Below, piece after piece: positions 19,125 to 27,726 of a stretch of DNA of 64,000 nt. Source of the stretch: Shewanella holmiensis (lineage in GTDB: Bacteria; Pseudomonadota; Gammaproteobacteria; Enterobacterales; Shewanellaceae); the NCBI RefSeq assembly GCF_025370255.1, contig NZ_JAMTCD010000014.1, forward strand, positions 44,291-108,290, read 5' to 3'. Numbering within the stretch: the first letter of the stretch is position 1; every line of letters starts with the position of its first letter. Both the position numbers and the translations under genes were made by a program. A model generated the notes under the pieces. It saw only the letters and a program-made list of their open reading frames with translations. It was not told the DNA's origin and did not search any database.

Positions 19125-19991
19125 TTGCGCCCACTACGTACTTTATCGCTTTTTTTATCGAGCCTGTTATTAGTGCCAAGTTTACTGTTGGCGCAAGTCG
19201 ATTTTACCCCAATCCCAGCCGCTGAAATTCAGACCATCACCTTAGACGGTAAACCCGCTGAGGTTTTGTTGAGATCCTGGAGCGGCAAACAACAACTTGG
19301 CTTAGCCATTATAGTTGGCGCATCGGATACACAAGCTCAAAGTTTGGGACTCAGTGGTTTTTTACGCCATCAATTAAATGCTAAAGGTTGGGCGACGCTG
19401 AGCTTAACCCCACCTAAAGGTTTATATCGCCCTAACTTTATGACTGAAAGTGAAGAAATCAAAAAAGCTGGTGAGGCTCAGCTAACCTTAAAGGCAAACC
19501 AGGCTGTGCCTAAATACAATTCTGAACAATTACTGGAACTAAGAAATTTTCAGCAAGCTAATTTAACTGAAGCGCTTAACCAACTAACCACGTTAGGACA
19601 ACCCTATCCAGGAGCAAGAATGATTATTGCCTTTGACGATAGCGCAGGCATGATCACCAATTTGTTATACGAGAAAAAAATCCCGACACCTGATTTAGTT
19701 ATTCTGGTTAATCCCTATCGAGAATATGAACAACTGATAGAGAAATCTGCTCAACGTAAACCGATTGCTGAACAATTGGTGATGATGTCAGTGCCAATAC
19801 TGGATTTAATCTCCAATGATGCTAATCCATTGGCATTAGAAAATGCGCCTATCCGCAAGCAATATAATAGCGTCAAACCGACTAAGTACTATCGCCAGTA
19901 TTATTTGAGCTTAGACTTAGACAATTCAGGGGGCTGGGAAGAGGCGTTAACGCGGATTGAAGGCTTTTCAAGAAGTGTTATCAATCGATAA
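19125..19991 (+). CDS. DUF3530 family protein, predicted periplasmic alpha/beta-hydrolase-like
   Basis: A 288-residue protein with a signal peptide (LFLSSLLLVPSLLLAQ) and a body resembling the DUF3530 family, which has an alpha/beta-hydrolase-like layout. The region around AIIVGASD and MIIAFDDSAG holds the expected strands, but I do not see a clean GxSxG nucleophile elbow, so catalytic activity is uncertain. The start is TTG at 19125 with AGAGG at 19115-19119. A 20-bp palindrome (TTGATAA-N6-TTATCAA, 19073-19092) lies just upstream. It is convergent with the crotonase gene. Confidence 0.75.
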   Translation: MRPLRTLSLFLSSLLLVPSLLLAQVDFTPIPAAEIQTITLDGKPAEVLLRSWSGKQQLGLAIIVGASDTQAQSLGLSGFLRHQLNAKGWATLSLTPPKGLYRPNFMTESEEIKKAGEAQLTLKANQAVPKYNSEQLLELRNFQQANLTEALNQLTTLGQPYPGARMIIAFDDSAGMITNLLYEKKIPTPDLVILVNPYREYEQLIEKSAQRKPIAEQLVMMSVPILDLISNDANPLALENAPIRKQYNSVKPTKYYRQYYLSLDLDNSGGWEEALTRIEGFSRSVINR

Positions 19992-20069
19992 CACTTCCTC
20001 GCAGCATACTTGTTGGTAAAGTATGGTGACCTAGGTTGAACACTTAGGGTGTGTTGATGAGTGACGCGA

Positions 20070-20876
20070 TCACCACCAGCCTTGCCTTGGACGGTAAGGC
20101 TTTTTAGGGTCTTTAGTTTGACGTATCGCCGCGATAACACGATTTTTACCTACTAACACTTTTATCTGGCTTAATGATTCACGACTTAATAACTGTCTAA
20201 TCGAACCACTCCAACTGCGATTAATACTGTGTTTAATCGCTGCGAGGGCATCGGGCGATGTCTGCATATATTGCTCAGCAAGTGTCTGCGCGCGAGTCAT
20301 GGCATCATTTACCACCTCTGAAACCAGTCCCAAATTTAATGCTTGCTCACTTTCTAGCACTTGCGCGGTATAGGTTAAATGCAGTGCTTTATCTTTCGAC
20401 ATTAATTGCCTTAAACTCGCGAGTCCGCCCATATCAGGTAATAAGCCCCATTTGGCTTCCATAATGGATAAACGCGTGGTTGGCTCGGCAATTCTAACGT
20501 CGGCACCGAGTGCAATTTGCATTCCGCCGCCATAACAACAGCCTTGCAGTACCGCAATAACAGGTACAGGTAAACGTTGCCATCCAACTGAAACTCGTTG
20601 TGCTAAATTGGCATTACCAGGTAACCATTTGAACAATAAAGGAATGCCTTTAATAGGGTCATTAGCTAAACTTTTGACATCTAACCCAGAGCTAAAATTG
20701 CCTTCCGCTCCCGAAACAATAACGGCTTTGATATTGCGATTTTTGGCAATATGTTTGATAGTCTTATCTATAGCGACAAACATAGCATAGTTAAGCGCAT
20801 TCATTTTTTCTGGTCGATTTAAACAAACATAAGCAATACCATCTCGAATATCGAGCGTCACTAATTCCGTTGTCAT
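20070..20876 (-). CDS. Enoyl-CoA hydratase/isomerase (crotonase) family protein
   Basis: A 268-residue crotonase-fold enzyme acting on acyl-CoA thioesters in the cytoplasm. Family signatures are CLNRPEKMNALNYAM near the N-terminus, FSSGLDVKSL for the first oxyanion-hole segment and LQGCCYGGGMQIALGADVRIA for the second, followed by MEAKWGLLPDMGG. The family catalyses hydration, isomerisation or cleavage; the catalytic Glu pattern of classical hydratases is only partly recognisable (Glu in MEAKWG, Asp in LLPDMGG), so the exact reaction is open. AAGGAAA precedes the ATG. A FadR-like box overlaps the ribosome-binding region, which fits a role in fatty-acid degradation. Confidence 0.88.
   Translation of the reverse strand: MTTELVTLDIRDGIAYVCLNRPEKMNALNYAMFVAIDKTIKHIAKNRNIKAVIVSGAEGNFSSGLDVKSLANDPIKGIPLLFKWLPGNANLAQRVSVGWQRLPVPVIAVLQGCCYGGGMQIALGADVRIAEPTTRLSIMEAKWGLLPDMGGLASLRQLMSKDKALHLTYTAQVLESEQALNLGLVSEVVNDAMTRAQTLAEQYMQTSPDALAAIKHSINRSWSGSIRQLLSRESLSQIKVLVGKNRVIAAIRQTKDPKKPYRPRQGWW
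20078..20106 (+). terminator. Terminator for the DUF3530 gene, inside the crotonase 3' end
   Basis: Stem agccttgcc (20078-20086) / ggtaaggct (20093-20101) ending in a T run on the plus strand. It lies within the last codons of the convergent crotonase gene. Confidence 0.65.
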
Positions 20877-21257
20877 GAAATATTTCCTTACTGGTCAGTC
20901 CAGATTTTAGACTATCATGTTTGTTGTATTTTGCTAATAGTTATAACATGTCGACTAATTGACCATAGTCAATTAAATGGCACTCCATGTTGTTACCATT
21001 AAACCCTCAATTTGCCGACCTCTGCAAAATGAGATTTATGAGAGCAAAAGGTTACATAACCCCATGCTTGGATGCCTATATCAATCATATTTAACATGAA
21101 AATCAGATTAATTTCGCATGTTATTGATGAGTATCCTAGAATAAAAGATAAGATAAAACGTCTTATAATAATAAATGAACGCCCTAAAAGTGTTAGCGAT
21201 TGATTTTATTCAGCAGTACATTCTTTATCTAGGGCGAAATAAGGACAACAAGTCAAG
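20877..21257. other. Divergent intergenic region (crotonase / receiver-CheC gene)
   Basis: About 380 bp without a supportable gene. Besides the FadR-like box it holds a perfect palindrome, AATTGAC-CATA-GTCAATT (20957-20974), and a long-range inverted pair CGCCCTA (21180-21186) / TAGGGCG (21230-21236) in the leader just before the receiver-CheC gene. Confidence 0.6.
20889..20905. promoter_or_regulatory. FadR-like operator upstream of the crotonase gene
   Basis: The 17-bp TACTGGTC-A-GTCCAGAT matches the enterobacterial FadR consensus (AACTGGTC-N-GACCAGTT) at 7 of 8 positions in the left arm and 6 of 8 in the right. It starts 13 bp upstream of the start codon. Confidence 0.5.
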
Positions 21258-22253
21258 ATGACCATTCCCGTATTAATATGTGATGACTCTGCATTAGCCA
21301 GAAAACAAATGGCGCGAACACTCCCAAAAGATTGGGATGTAGAAGTGACGTTTGCCACTAATGGTGCTGAAGGCCTTGACGCTATTCGAGCGGGTAAAGG
21401 CGAAATCGTATTTCTCGATTTAAACATGCCAGTCATGGACGGTTATGAAGTATTGGCAACCGTTCAACAACAAGATTTACCCGCACTAATTATCGTGGTG
21501 TCGGGTGACATTCAAATTAAAGCCCATGAACGCGTAAAAGCCTTAGGGGCGTTAGATTTCATTCAAAAACCTGTTAGCGCAGATGCCATCAGCAATATTT
21601 TGCAAGAATATGGCATATTAACCCTAACTCAAGGTATCGAAGCCGATACTCAACCTATGGTCAAAGTTGACCTTAGAGATGCCTGCCAGGAGATAGCCAA
21701 CGTGGCTATGGGACGTGCTGCAGATCTTCTTGCTAAGTTACTTGATGTGTTTGTAGTGTTGCCTATTCCGAATGTTAATGTACTTGAAGTCAGTGAGCTG
21801 ACTATGGCGTTAAAAGCAACGGAAGAATCATCGACTATCTCAGCTCTGTGTCAGGGATTTATTGGCGCAGGTGTTGCTGGTGAAGCCTTATTACTCTTCC
21901 ATGATTCAAGTTTTGCCGATATGGCGAAGCTTATGAAAATTAATCGCGAAGAAGAAACCCATACCGAAGTAGAAGTGCTAATTGACACTGGTAACGTGCT
22001 TATCGGCGCATTTTTAAGTGGTATATCAGAGCAGCTGGATATGAAATTCAGCCAAAGTCACCCTGTAGTTTTGGGGCAACACTGTACCGTTAACGATCTT
22101 ATTCATGCCAGCTCTGAAAAATGGCAACGCACCCTTGCCATGGAAATTAATTACCGTATTGAAGATTACAATATCCAATGCGACTTACTACTTCTATTTA
22201 CCGAAGATTCGATACCCACGCTTAACTTTAAGCTTGGCTACCTTCTCGATTAA
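21258..22253 (+). CDS. Response regulator fused to a CheC-type phosphatase domain
   Basis: A 331-residue soluble protein. Residues 1-115 are a canonical receiver: acidic pair D9-D10, phospho-acceptor D54 (FLDLNMP), conserved Lys104 (IQKPV). Residues about 130-331 resemble CheC/CheX. The active-site pattern D-x3-E-x2-N-x22-P is complete (D141, E145, N148, P171); the second half-motif is weaker (E239…D243-x2-N246). CheC proteins dephosphorylate CheY-P, so this may be a receiver carrying its own or a partner's phosphatase. The next gene encodes a diguanylate cyclase only a few bases away, so the two probably form one output module. The start ATG has AAGGA about 12 nt upstream, a loose spacing. 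Confidence 0.85.
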   Translation: MTIPVLICDDSALARKQMARTLPKDWDVEVTFATNGAEGLDAIRAGKGEIVFLDLNMPVMDGYEVLATVQQQDLPALIIVVSGDIQIKAHERVKALGALDFIQKPVSADAISNILQEYGILTLTQGIEADTQPMVKVDLRDACQEIANVAMGRAADLLAKLLDVFVVLPIPNVNVLEVSELTMALKATEESSTISALCQGFIGAGVAGEALLLFHDSSFADMAKLMKINREEETHTEVEVLIDTGNVLIGAFLSGISEQLDMKFSQSHPVVLGQHCTVNDLIHASSEKWQRTLAMEINYRIEDYNIQCDLLLLFTEDSIPTLNFKLGYLLD

Positions 22254-22256
22254 AGA

Positions 22257-23237
22257 TTGGATATTGCTAATATGTCAAATGATCTCGATGCGATGAATGA
22301 ACTTCACTGGCTTATCGATATGGTGCAAACCATTGAAGTAGGTTTGATAGTGCTTGATCGTAATTACAACATCCAATTGTGGAATGGTTTTATGGAAAAC
22401 CATAGCGGTATTTCGCCTAATTCCATCAAAGGAAAAAACCTTTTCACAGAGTTACCCGACATCCCTGCGGACTGGTTAAAACAAAAAATGGAATCGGTTT
22501 TTTTACTCAAAAACCGTACCTTTATCAGCTGGGAACAACGTCCGTACGTGTTTAAATTTAAAAACTATCGCCCAATTACCGGGCGAGCAGATTTTATGTA
22601 CCAAAATATTACCTTGCTCCCTTTAGCATCGCTAACTGGCAGCATCACTCACATCAGTATTATTGTTTATGATGTCAGTGACATTGCGGTGAACAAGTTA
22701 CAACTTAAAGCTATGAATCAACAGCTTGAAGAGTTAAGCCAAACCGATGGTTTAACTCAACTGCATAACCGTCGACATTGGCAAGAGTGCATGGAGCGGG
22801 AGTTTGAACGCTTTGCTCGTTATCAGGATCAAGCTTCTTTAATCATGATCGATATCGACAACTTCAAACAGATAAACGACAAATATGGTCATCCTGCCGG
22901 TGACAAAGTCATCCAACATATTGCCCATCTGTTAAAGCAGTCGTTACGTGAAACGGATTGTGCTGGCCGCTATGGCGGTGAAGAGTTTGCTATTGTGTTA
23001 GCTAAAACAGGTGATACTGATGCCCTGTATTTCACCGAGCGACTACGAAAGAAAATAGAAGCGTCGGAAATTATTTGTGATAACCGCATTATTAAAGTCA
23101 CAGTAAGCTTAGGTATTAATGAAATAAAGCCTAATAGTGACAATAGTTCTGTGTGGTTATCGGGTGCCGATAAAGCCTTATATCAAGCCAAACAAAATGG
23201 TCGTAATCAAAGTGTTGTATTTACTACTCAAAACTAA
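22257..23237 (+). CDS. PAS-GGDEF diguanylate cyclase
   Basis: A 326-residue protein with an N-terminal PAS domain (about 20-135; VGLIVLDRNYNIQLWNG is a typical PAS start), a short coiled linker, then a GGDEF domain beginning DGLTQLHNRR. The active site is GGEEF and metal-binding MIDIDNFK is intact. The allosteric I-site RETD sits five residues before GGEEF, so product inhibition is expected. It should make c-di-GMP from two GTP. The start is uncertain: TTG at 22257 immediately follows the upstream stop, and an in-frame ATG at 22272 is an alternative. Coupling to the receiver-CheC gene suggests its activity is set by that regulator. Confidence 0.92.
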   Translation: MDIANMSNDLDAMNELHWLIDMVQTIEVGLIVLDRNYNIQLWNGFMENHSGISPNSIKGKNLFTELPDIPADWLKQKMESVFLLKNRTFISWEQRPYVFKFKNYRPITGRADFMYQNITLLPLASLTGSITHISIIVYDVSDIAVNKLQLKAMNQQLEELSQTDGLTQLHNRRHWQECMEREFERFARYQDQASLIMIDIDNFKQINDKYGHPAGDKVIQHIAHLLKQSLRETDCAGRYGGEEFAIVLAKTGDTDALYFTERLRKKIEASEIICDNRIIKVTVSLGINEIKPNSDNSSVWLSGADKALYQAKQNGRNQSVVFTTQN

Positions 23238-23260
23238 ATCACCTTGATATAACTACTAAA

Positions 23261-23287
23261 AAACCACTCATTGAGTGGTTTTTTTGT
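23261..23287 (+). terminator. Terminator after the diguanylate cyclase gene
   Basis: Stem aaaccactc (23261-23269) / gagtggttt (23273-23281) followed by T residues, about 25 bp after the stop. Confidence 0.88.
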
Positions 23288-23320
23288 ATCGACTATCTTC
23301 TGCTATCAGTTGAGATAGTA

Positions 23321-23749
23321 TTAATGCATTTGCGCACTATCTTCATCATATTCGTCATCTTCATCTTCATCTTCATCTTCGTCGTCATCTTCAACATCAC
23401 CGACAAAGTATGTGCCCCAGCCGTCGTAATCCACTTTTTGCTTTGCAGCAAGCGCAAGCAATTGCTCACAAGCTTTATCCAGTAAAGGCACTTCTAGCTT
23501 ATGATACGCTATGGCATCAAAACAGAAGATAATCTCACCGTCATCCAATTCCATTTCTTCAGCATCATTGACTTCAAAACCGAGTTTGAAAGCATCAACA
23601 GCCGCTTTTTCTAAACGGTCAAAGTTGCTTGATGAAAAATGATGTTCGATGGTGTATTCAGCATCAGGTTCTGAACCATCAGCCATAAGGGCTTCAACAA
23701 TTTCGCGATTTTCGGCTAACTGCTCTTTTAACTGACGCTCGATAGACAT
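23321..23749 (-). CDS. rraB: Regulator of ribonuclease E activity B
   Basis: A 142-residue protein of the RraB (DUF1260) family, which binds the C-terminal half of RNase E and alters degradosome composition and mRNA decay. The core (…[19 protein letters not shown]…, [11 protein letters not shown]) matches the family. The C-terminus is a strongly acidic Asp/Glu run from about residue 118, encoded by an imperfect gat/gaa repeat, typical of RraB and prone to length change. GGAGTATTTC precedes the ATG. Confidence 0.93.
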   Translation of the reverse strand: MSIERQLKEQLAENREIVEALMADGSEPDAEYTIEHHFSSSNFDRLEKAAVDAFKLGFEVNDAEEMELDDGEIIFCFDAIAYHKLEVPLLDKACEQLLALAAKQKVDYDGWGTYFVGDVEDDDEDEDEDEDDEYDEDSAQMH

Positions 23750-23804
23750 GAAATACTCCGAATAACGTAACTATAAAAAAATAATCTGACTATTATACTT
23801 TAAC

Positions 23805-24539
23805 TTAAGCGTTAGGTTTAGCCATTAATGCTGCGGCTTCTTGATTTAGCTCTTCATAACGCTTTGCCATAATCCCGTGCACTTGAGTCGCAAAAGTTTT
23901 AGCGTCGTTTTTATCTAATCCTTGCGTCGCGATGGGTGCCATCATTTCAACAATCACCACACCATTGTTCCAGCGATTCATTTTAATGTGCTTTTGGCAA
24001 GATGCTAATACAGGTACAACAGGCACTTGAGCCGCGATAGCGGTATGAAATGCACCAACCTTAAGCGGTAATAATCCACGTCCTCGAGAACGGGTTCCTT
24101 CAGGAAAAATCCATACAGAAAGCAATTTCTGTTGCATTTTTTTCACGGTTTTAGCCATGGTATCAAATGCACTAGAACGGTTTTTGCGATCGATTAGGAT
24201 ATTGCCTGTCAGCCAGTAAATTTGGCCGAACAACGGCATCCACGCCAAACTTTTTTTGCCTAAACTCACCGTGGCTTTAGGTACCGCTGAGGTTTGGGTA
24301 AATAAATCGAAATTGTTTTGGTGATTACCTAGGTAAATGTTTTGCTGATTAACCACATCAGGTTGTACATGGCGGGTAATAACCTTGATACCAAGCACGG
24401 GGGATACGGAAGCAAATATTCTTGCTATCACGTGAACATTGTCACGATGCATTGGGCGGACGATACATAAAACCATTGCAAAAACAAAAGCTAAAAACAA
24501 TAGTATGCCTAGTATTAACGAACGAGCGATTAGCAGCAC
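23805..24539 (-). CDS. plsC: 1-acyl-sn-glycerol-3-phosphate acyltransferase
   Basis: Integral inner-membrane acyltransferase that makes phosphatidic acid from lysophosphatidic acid. With a GTG start at 24539 the protein has 244 residues: hydrophobic helix at about 2-27, catalytic H-x4-D in NHQNNFD (72-78), and FPEGTRS (145-151) for glycerol-phosphate binding. A longer frame begins with TTG at 24596 but has no Shine-Dalgarno; the GTG has GGAG 6 nt upstream and starts where E. coli PlsC does. A terminator separates it from the upstream zinc cassette, so it is probably its own unit. Confidence 0.88.
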   Translation of the reverse strand: MLLIARSLILGILLFLAFVFAMVLCIVRPMHRDNVHVIARIFASVSPVLGIKVITRHVQPDVVNQQNIYLGNHQNNFDLFTQTSAVPKATVSLGKKSLAWMPLFGQIYWLTGNILIDRKNRSSAFDTMAKTVKKMQQKLLSVWIFPEGTRSRGRGLLPLKVGAFHTAIAAQVPVVPVLASCQKHIKMNRWNNGVVIVEMMAPIATQGLDKNDAKTFATQVHGIMAKRYEELNQEAAALMAKPNA

Positions 24540-24621
24540 AACAGACTCCTGCAGATTAATTGGCGACAGTATAACGAGGGCTGCAAATTGACTCAATCAA
24601 TTTTGCATACATGTGTAAGCT

Positions 24622-24660
24622 GAAAAAGGCGAAACCGAATAAACATGTCGATTTCGCCTA
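24622..24660 (-). terminator. Terminator of the zinc-uptake cassette
   Basis: Stem aggcgaaa (24627-24634) / tttcgcct (24652-24659), extended by three inner pairs; on the minus strand it is followed by five T. It lies 22 bp past the permease stop. Confidence 0.85.
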
Positions 24661-24681
24661 AGAACGTTACTGAATTGCTGC

Positions 24682-25464
24682 CTAACGGGTTACCTCTGCG
24701 TTGGACTGATTAATGCGAGATATGGTCATCCTAAACAAAAGGGCACTTATCGCAAGAGTGGCCACAATCGCTGCACCACTAGGGAGATCATAACTGGCAG
24801 ATAATGCCAAGCCAAAGATATACCCTATTACCCCAACACCGTAAGCTAACGCTAACTTGGCTTTTCCTAAATATTTGTTTAAAGCTAATGCAGGTAAAAT
24901 TAACGTACTAAATACAAGATATACCCCCACTAACTCAACAGATAAGGTAATGACCATAGCAAATAAAAAGTAAAAGCTAATCCCATCTAGCAAATCAGGT
25001 TTAATGGCTATTGCCGCTAATATCAACGCAGAAACAATAGCTGGTAACAATAATTGCGACCAACTCACCCATAGAATTTGCCCTGACATTAACTGCTTTA
25101 ATAATTCAGCACCATGGGGATCATTAGCCAACAACAACATGGCCCCCACCGCACTCAAAACATAAAAGCAGCCAATAAATGCTTCAAGCTCGCCTTTAAA
25201 CTTAGTTGCCATCCAAGCAATAACTCCCGCACCTGCTAAAGCAAATAACGCTGGCATCCACACGTGTGAAAAAGGCAACTGTTCAATATCATGGTCAATG
25301 TGCGACACAATGGCGCCCAATGCCGCAACTTGTGCTATGGCTAAATCAATAAAGATAATGCCACGCTTTAACACCTGCTGCCCTAAAACCACATGGGTTG
25401 AAAGCACCAACAAACCTGCCACAAAGGCAGGTAACAGGATAGAGACTAGCTCAATATCAAACAT
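24682..25464 (-). CDS. Metal ABC transporter permease, ZnuB-like (ABC-3 family)
   Basis: A 260-residue polytopic inner-membrane protein with seven or eight predicted helices, of the ABC-3 family that carries Zn2+ or Mn2+. The hallmarks are the DLAIAQVAALGA segment and the later ELVGVYLVFSTLILPAL helix. It starts 3 bp after the binding-protein stop, so the two are translationally coupled. No cognate ATP-binding subunit is encoded before the terminator at 24622 or upstream in the cassette. Zinc is the likeliest substrate because of the His-rich partners. Confidence 0.87.
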   Translation of the reverse strand: MFDIELVSILLPAFVAGLLVLSTHVVLGQQVLKRGIIFIDLAIAQVAALGAIVSHIDHDIEQLPFSHVWMPALFALAGAGVIAWMATKFKGELEAFIGCFYVLSAVGAMLLLANDPHGAELLKQLMSGQILWVSWSQLLLPAIVSALILAAIAIKPDLLDGISFYFLFAMVITLSVELVGVYLVFSTLILPALALNKYLGKAKLALAYGVGVIGYIFGLALSASYDLPSGAAIVATLAISALLFRMTISRINQSNAEVTR

Positions 25465-25467
25465 AGG

Positions 25468-26376
25468 CTATTGCACCCCGTTCAATAGCACCAACACGTT
25501 ATCGTAAAGACTAATTAAATCGGTACTTTGTTCGTTGCCACCTACTGACATTGGCAAGGTTAGTACAGGTAAATTGGCACGTTCACCTAACCAATTTGCC
25601 CCTCGCTCATCCTGATATGAGGCGACGATAATCGCCATAATATCGCCCTTTTCAGCACGAGCAAGTAAGGTGGCTAAATGGCTACTTGTGGGTGCTAAGC
25701 CAGGCTTAGGCTCAAGATCTGCCACTTGCTCAATTCCAGTCCATTGAAATAAATAGCGAAAGCTAGAATGATAAGCGATCACTTTTTTGCCTTTCAATGT
25801 CTCAGCTTGAGCTTGCCATTGTGGAATTTTAGCTTGCCACTGCTCACTGAAACGTGTGAAAGCCGTTTCATACTGGGTTTTGTTTTGCGGGTCTAATTGT
25901 ATTAATTTCGCCGATAAACCTTCAGCCACTTCAAGCATTTTGTTTGGGTCAAAATGTAAATGAGGATTACCTTTGGCATGCACATCCCCCATTGACCTAT
26001 CAACGTTATCCAATTGATCTAAGGTTTGAGTATGCTCTGCGGCATAAAATAACCCTTCGTCAGTTGAACGAACCTTGCGATTTGATGCTTTCATTTGCAG
26101 CATTGGCAGCCAGCCTATCTCTAAATCCGCGCCAGCACAGACGACTAAGTCTGCTTGGCGCATTTTAGCTATCAAACTAGGTCTAGCCTGCACTTGATGC
26201 GGGTCTTGCATCGCTGTTGTTGCTGAATACACATCAGCATCAGGGGCTAAAGATTTGGCTAACGAAGCATACTCAGGCTCACAGGCAAATACATTTAGCT
26301 GGGCATGAGCCGCAGATGAGCAGACTAATGCAGCAAATCCCGCAGCAGCTTTTATCAGTTTAGAATTGATGCGCAC
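25468..26376 (-). CDS. Periplasmic metal-binding protein, ZnuA-like (cluster A-I)
   Basis: A 302-residue substrate-binding protein with a signal peptide ending AAHA|QLNVF. Expected metal ligands are His60 (MQDPHQVQARP), the His in NPHLHFDP, and the His in VIAYHSSFRYLF, plus a C-terminal acidic residue; the fourth position reads SYQDERG. It lacks the long His-rich loop of ZnuA; that role may be taken by the neighbouring barrel. The start is GTG with AGGAG at correct spacing, and it overlaps the end of the barrel gene by 17 bp, showing tight operon organisation. Confidence 0.88.
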   Translation of the reverse strand: MRINSKLIKAAAGFAALVCSSAAHAQLNVFACEPEYASLAKSLAPDADVYSATTAMQDPHQVQARPSLIAKMRQADLVVCAGADLEIGWLPMLQMKASNRKVRSTDEGLFYAAEHTQTLDQLDNVDRSMGDVHAKGNPHLHFDPNKMLEVAEGLSAKLIQLDPQNKTQYETAFTRFSEQWQAKIPQWQAQAETLKGKKVIAYHSSFRYLFQWTGIEQVADLEPKPGLAPTSSHLATLLARAEKGDIMAIIVASYQDERGANWLGERANLPVLTLPMSVGGNEQSTDLISLYDNVLVLLNGVQ

Positions 26377-27607
26377 CGTGAGCTCCTAATGTCATAACGT
26401 ATTGAAGAGTGATGATGTTATCATCTTCGAACCCATCAAAGTTTGTCCCTTTCTGGTTGGTATACTGTAAGCGAACGGTAGAGAAATGACTGTGATGCCA
26501 CGCAAGGCTCAATTCCGTTTCTTTTAACTTTTGAGAATCTAAATGATCACCATGTGCTTCATGAGTATCCACTTCACCATAACGTAAACCTGCCGACCAA
26601 TTTGGGCTAAATTGATACACACTGCTGACATACCAGCCTTGATGATAATCATCACTCTTCTCAGTGCTTAAAATATCGTGGTCGTGTTCATGCTCTTCAA
26701 ATGAGAAAATATCAGTGACGCGAAAATATTCACCGCTTAATGTTAAATGCTGATATTTATAGTTACCATCTGGTGCCCACTTAAAGACAAAATCAGCAAT
26801 ATAGGTGTTTTCACCCGTGAAAGCAGCATTATGGTTATGACCACTATGATCATCCTCTGCTTCAATATGCGGCTCATGACCACCTTCTTCTTCAATGAAG
26901 CCCATACCATTTTCGTTACGCAAGTAACTTAACCCTAATTGCCAAGAACTAGAGACACCAATATCACCACCTAGCTTAGTAAAAGCCGAGTAAACACCAA
27001 TGGTTTTGTAATCACGCTCAGCATGTTCTTCTTCCATGCTATGGTCGTCATGCTCTTCATGCTCTTCATGCTCTTCAGCAGCGCGCATTTTATTACCTTT
27101 AAAAACCTCTACGCCCATGGTCCAAAATAACTCTGTTGGCGCAACATAGGTTAAGCGAACACCGTCATCAAAGTAATGACCGCCCATAAAGGCTCGGTAA
27201 GCACCTGGACGATCAACAAAGGCATCCGAGTGTGGGTGTTGGTTGTTCAAGTAACCTACATCTGATAAAAAGCGACCTGCACGAATATCAAAACCGGCAC
27301 CCAAACCCATTGTTTGAATAAAGGCTTCTTCTAATTCGACTTCTGTTTCATCATCATGAACAGCAAGAATGGCAGTCATTTTGCCATAAAACAAATCATC
27401 AATATTGGCACTGATTGCTAATTCAGTTTCTCCAAGCCCAAACCCTTCACCACGACCATCTAGGCCTCTATCACCCGTTTGATAATAACCATCAAGAACA
27501 GCACTGATATTAGGGTTAGTTAAACTTGAATCTTCAGCCATTACAATGATTGGGGCAAAAGCACAGGCGATAGCAACTAATGATAAAGGTGTTTTTAAAA
27601 CAGACAT
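26360..27607 (-). CDS. His-rich outer-membrane beta-barrel of a zinc-uptake operon
   Basis: A 415-residue protein with a signal peptide (…IIVMA|EDSS), regular amphipathic strands and a C-terminal Phe (GAHGAHQF), so an outer-membrane barrel. There is no plug domain or TonB box, making it porin-like. It has four His/Asp/Glu clusters in predicted loops: EEHEEHEEHDDHS, EPHIEAEDDHSGHNHN, EEHEHDHD and THEAHGDHLD. These could capture Zn2+ at the surface. It overlaps the binding-protein gene, so a joint zinc-acquisition role is inferred. AGGAG precedes the ATG. Confidence 0.8.
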   Translation of the reverse strand: MSVLKTPLSLVAIACAFAPIIVMAEDSSLTNPNISAVLDGYYQTGDRGLDGRGEGFGLGETELAISANIDDLFYGKMTAILAVHDDETEVELEEAFIQTMGLGAGFDIRAGRFLSDVGYLNNQHPHSDAFVDRPGAYRAFMGGHYFDDGVRLTYVAPTELFWTMGVEVFKGNKMRAAEEHEEHEEHDDHSMEEEHAERDYKTIGVYSAFTKLGGDIGVSSSWQLGLSYLRNENGMGFIEEEGGHEPHIEAEDDHSGHNHNAAFTGENTYIADFVFKWAPDGNYKYQHLTLSGEYFRVTDIFSFEEHEHDHDILSTEKSDDYHQGWYVSSVYQFSPNWSAGLRYGEVDTHEAHGDHLDSQKLKETELSLAWHHSHFSTVRLQYTNQKGTNFDGFEDDNIITLQYVMTLGAHGAHQF

Positions 27608-27620
27608 ACATTCTCCTACG

Positions 27621-27692
27621 TTTTAGCGCAACCGATTAAAACGGCGCTAAAACCATAAACTCACGATCGTCAAAGCAAACACTGCTGACGAT
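27621..27692 (-). promoter_or_regulatory. Two hairpins in the leader of the His-rich barrel gene
   Basis: Two perfect inverted repeats lie in the 119-bp gap between the small His protein and the barrel: ATCGTCA (27666-27672) / TGACGAT (27686-27692), and TTTTAGCGC (27621-27629) / GCGCTAAAA (27644-27652). The second ends about 13 nt before the start codon. Neither has a T run, so they may affect mRNA stability or translation rather than terminate. Confidence 0.5.
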
Positions 27693-27726
27693 TCAATAAA
27701 ATAATCAATAATAATTTTTAGTGGGT

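Noticed and set aside
21038..21103. Short open frame starting ATGAGATTTATGAG between crotonase and the receiver-CheC gene
   Set aside because: Only about 20 codons, no ribosome-binding site, no recognisable feature.
23330..23400. Acidic gat/gaa repeat at the end of rraB as a microsatellite of interest
   Set aside because: Acidic C-terminal tails of this kind are normal for RraB proteins.
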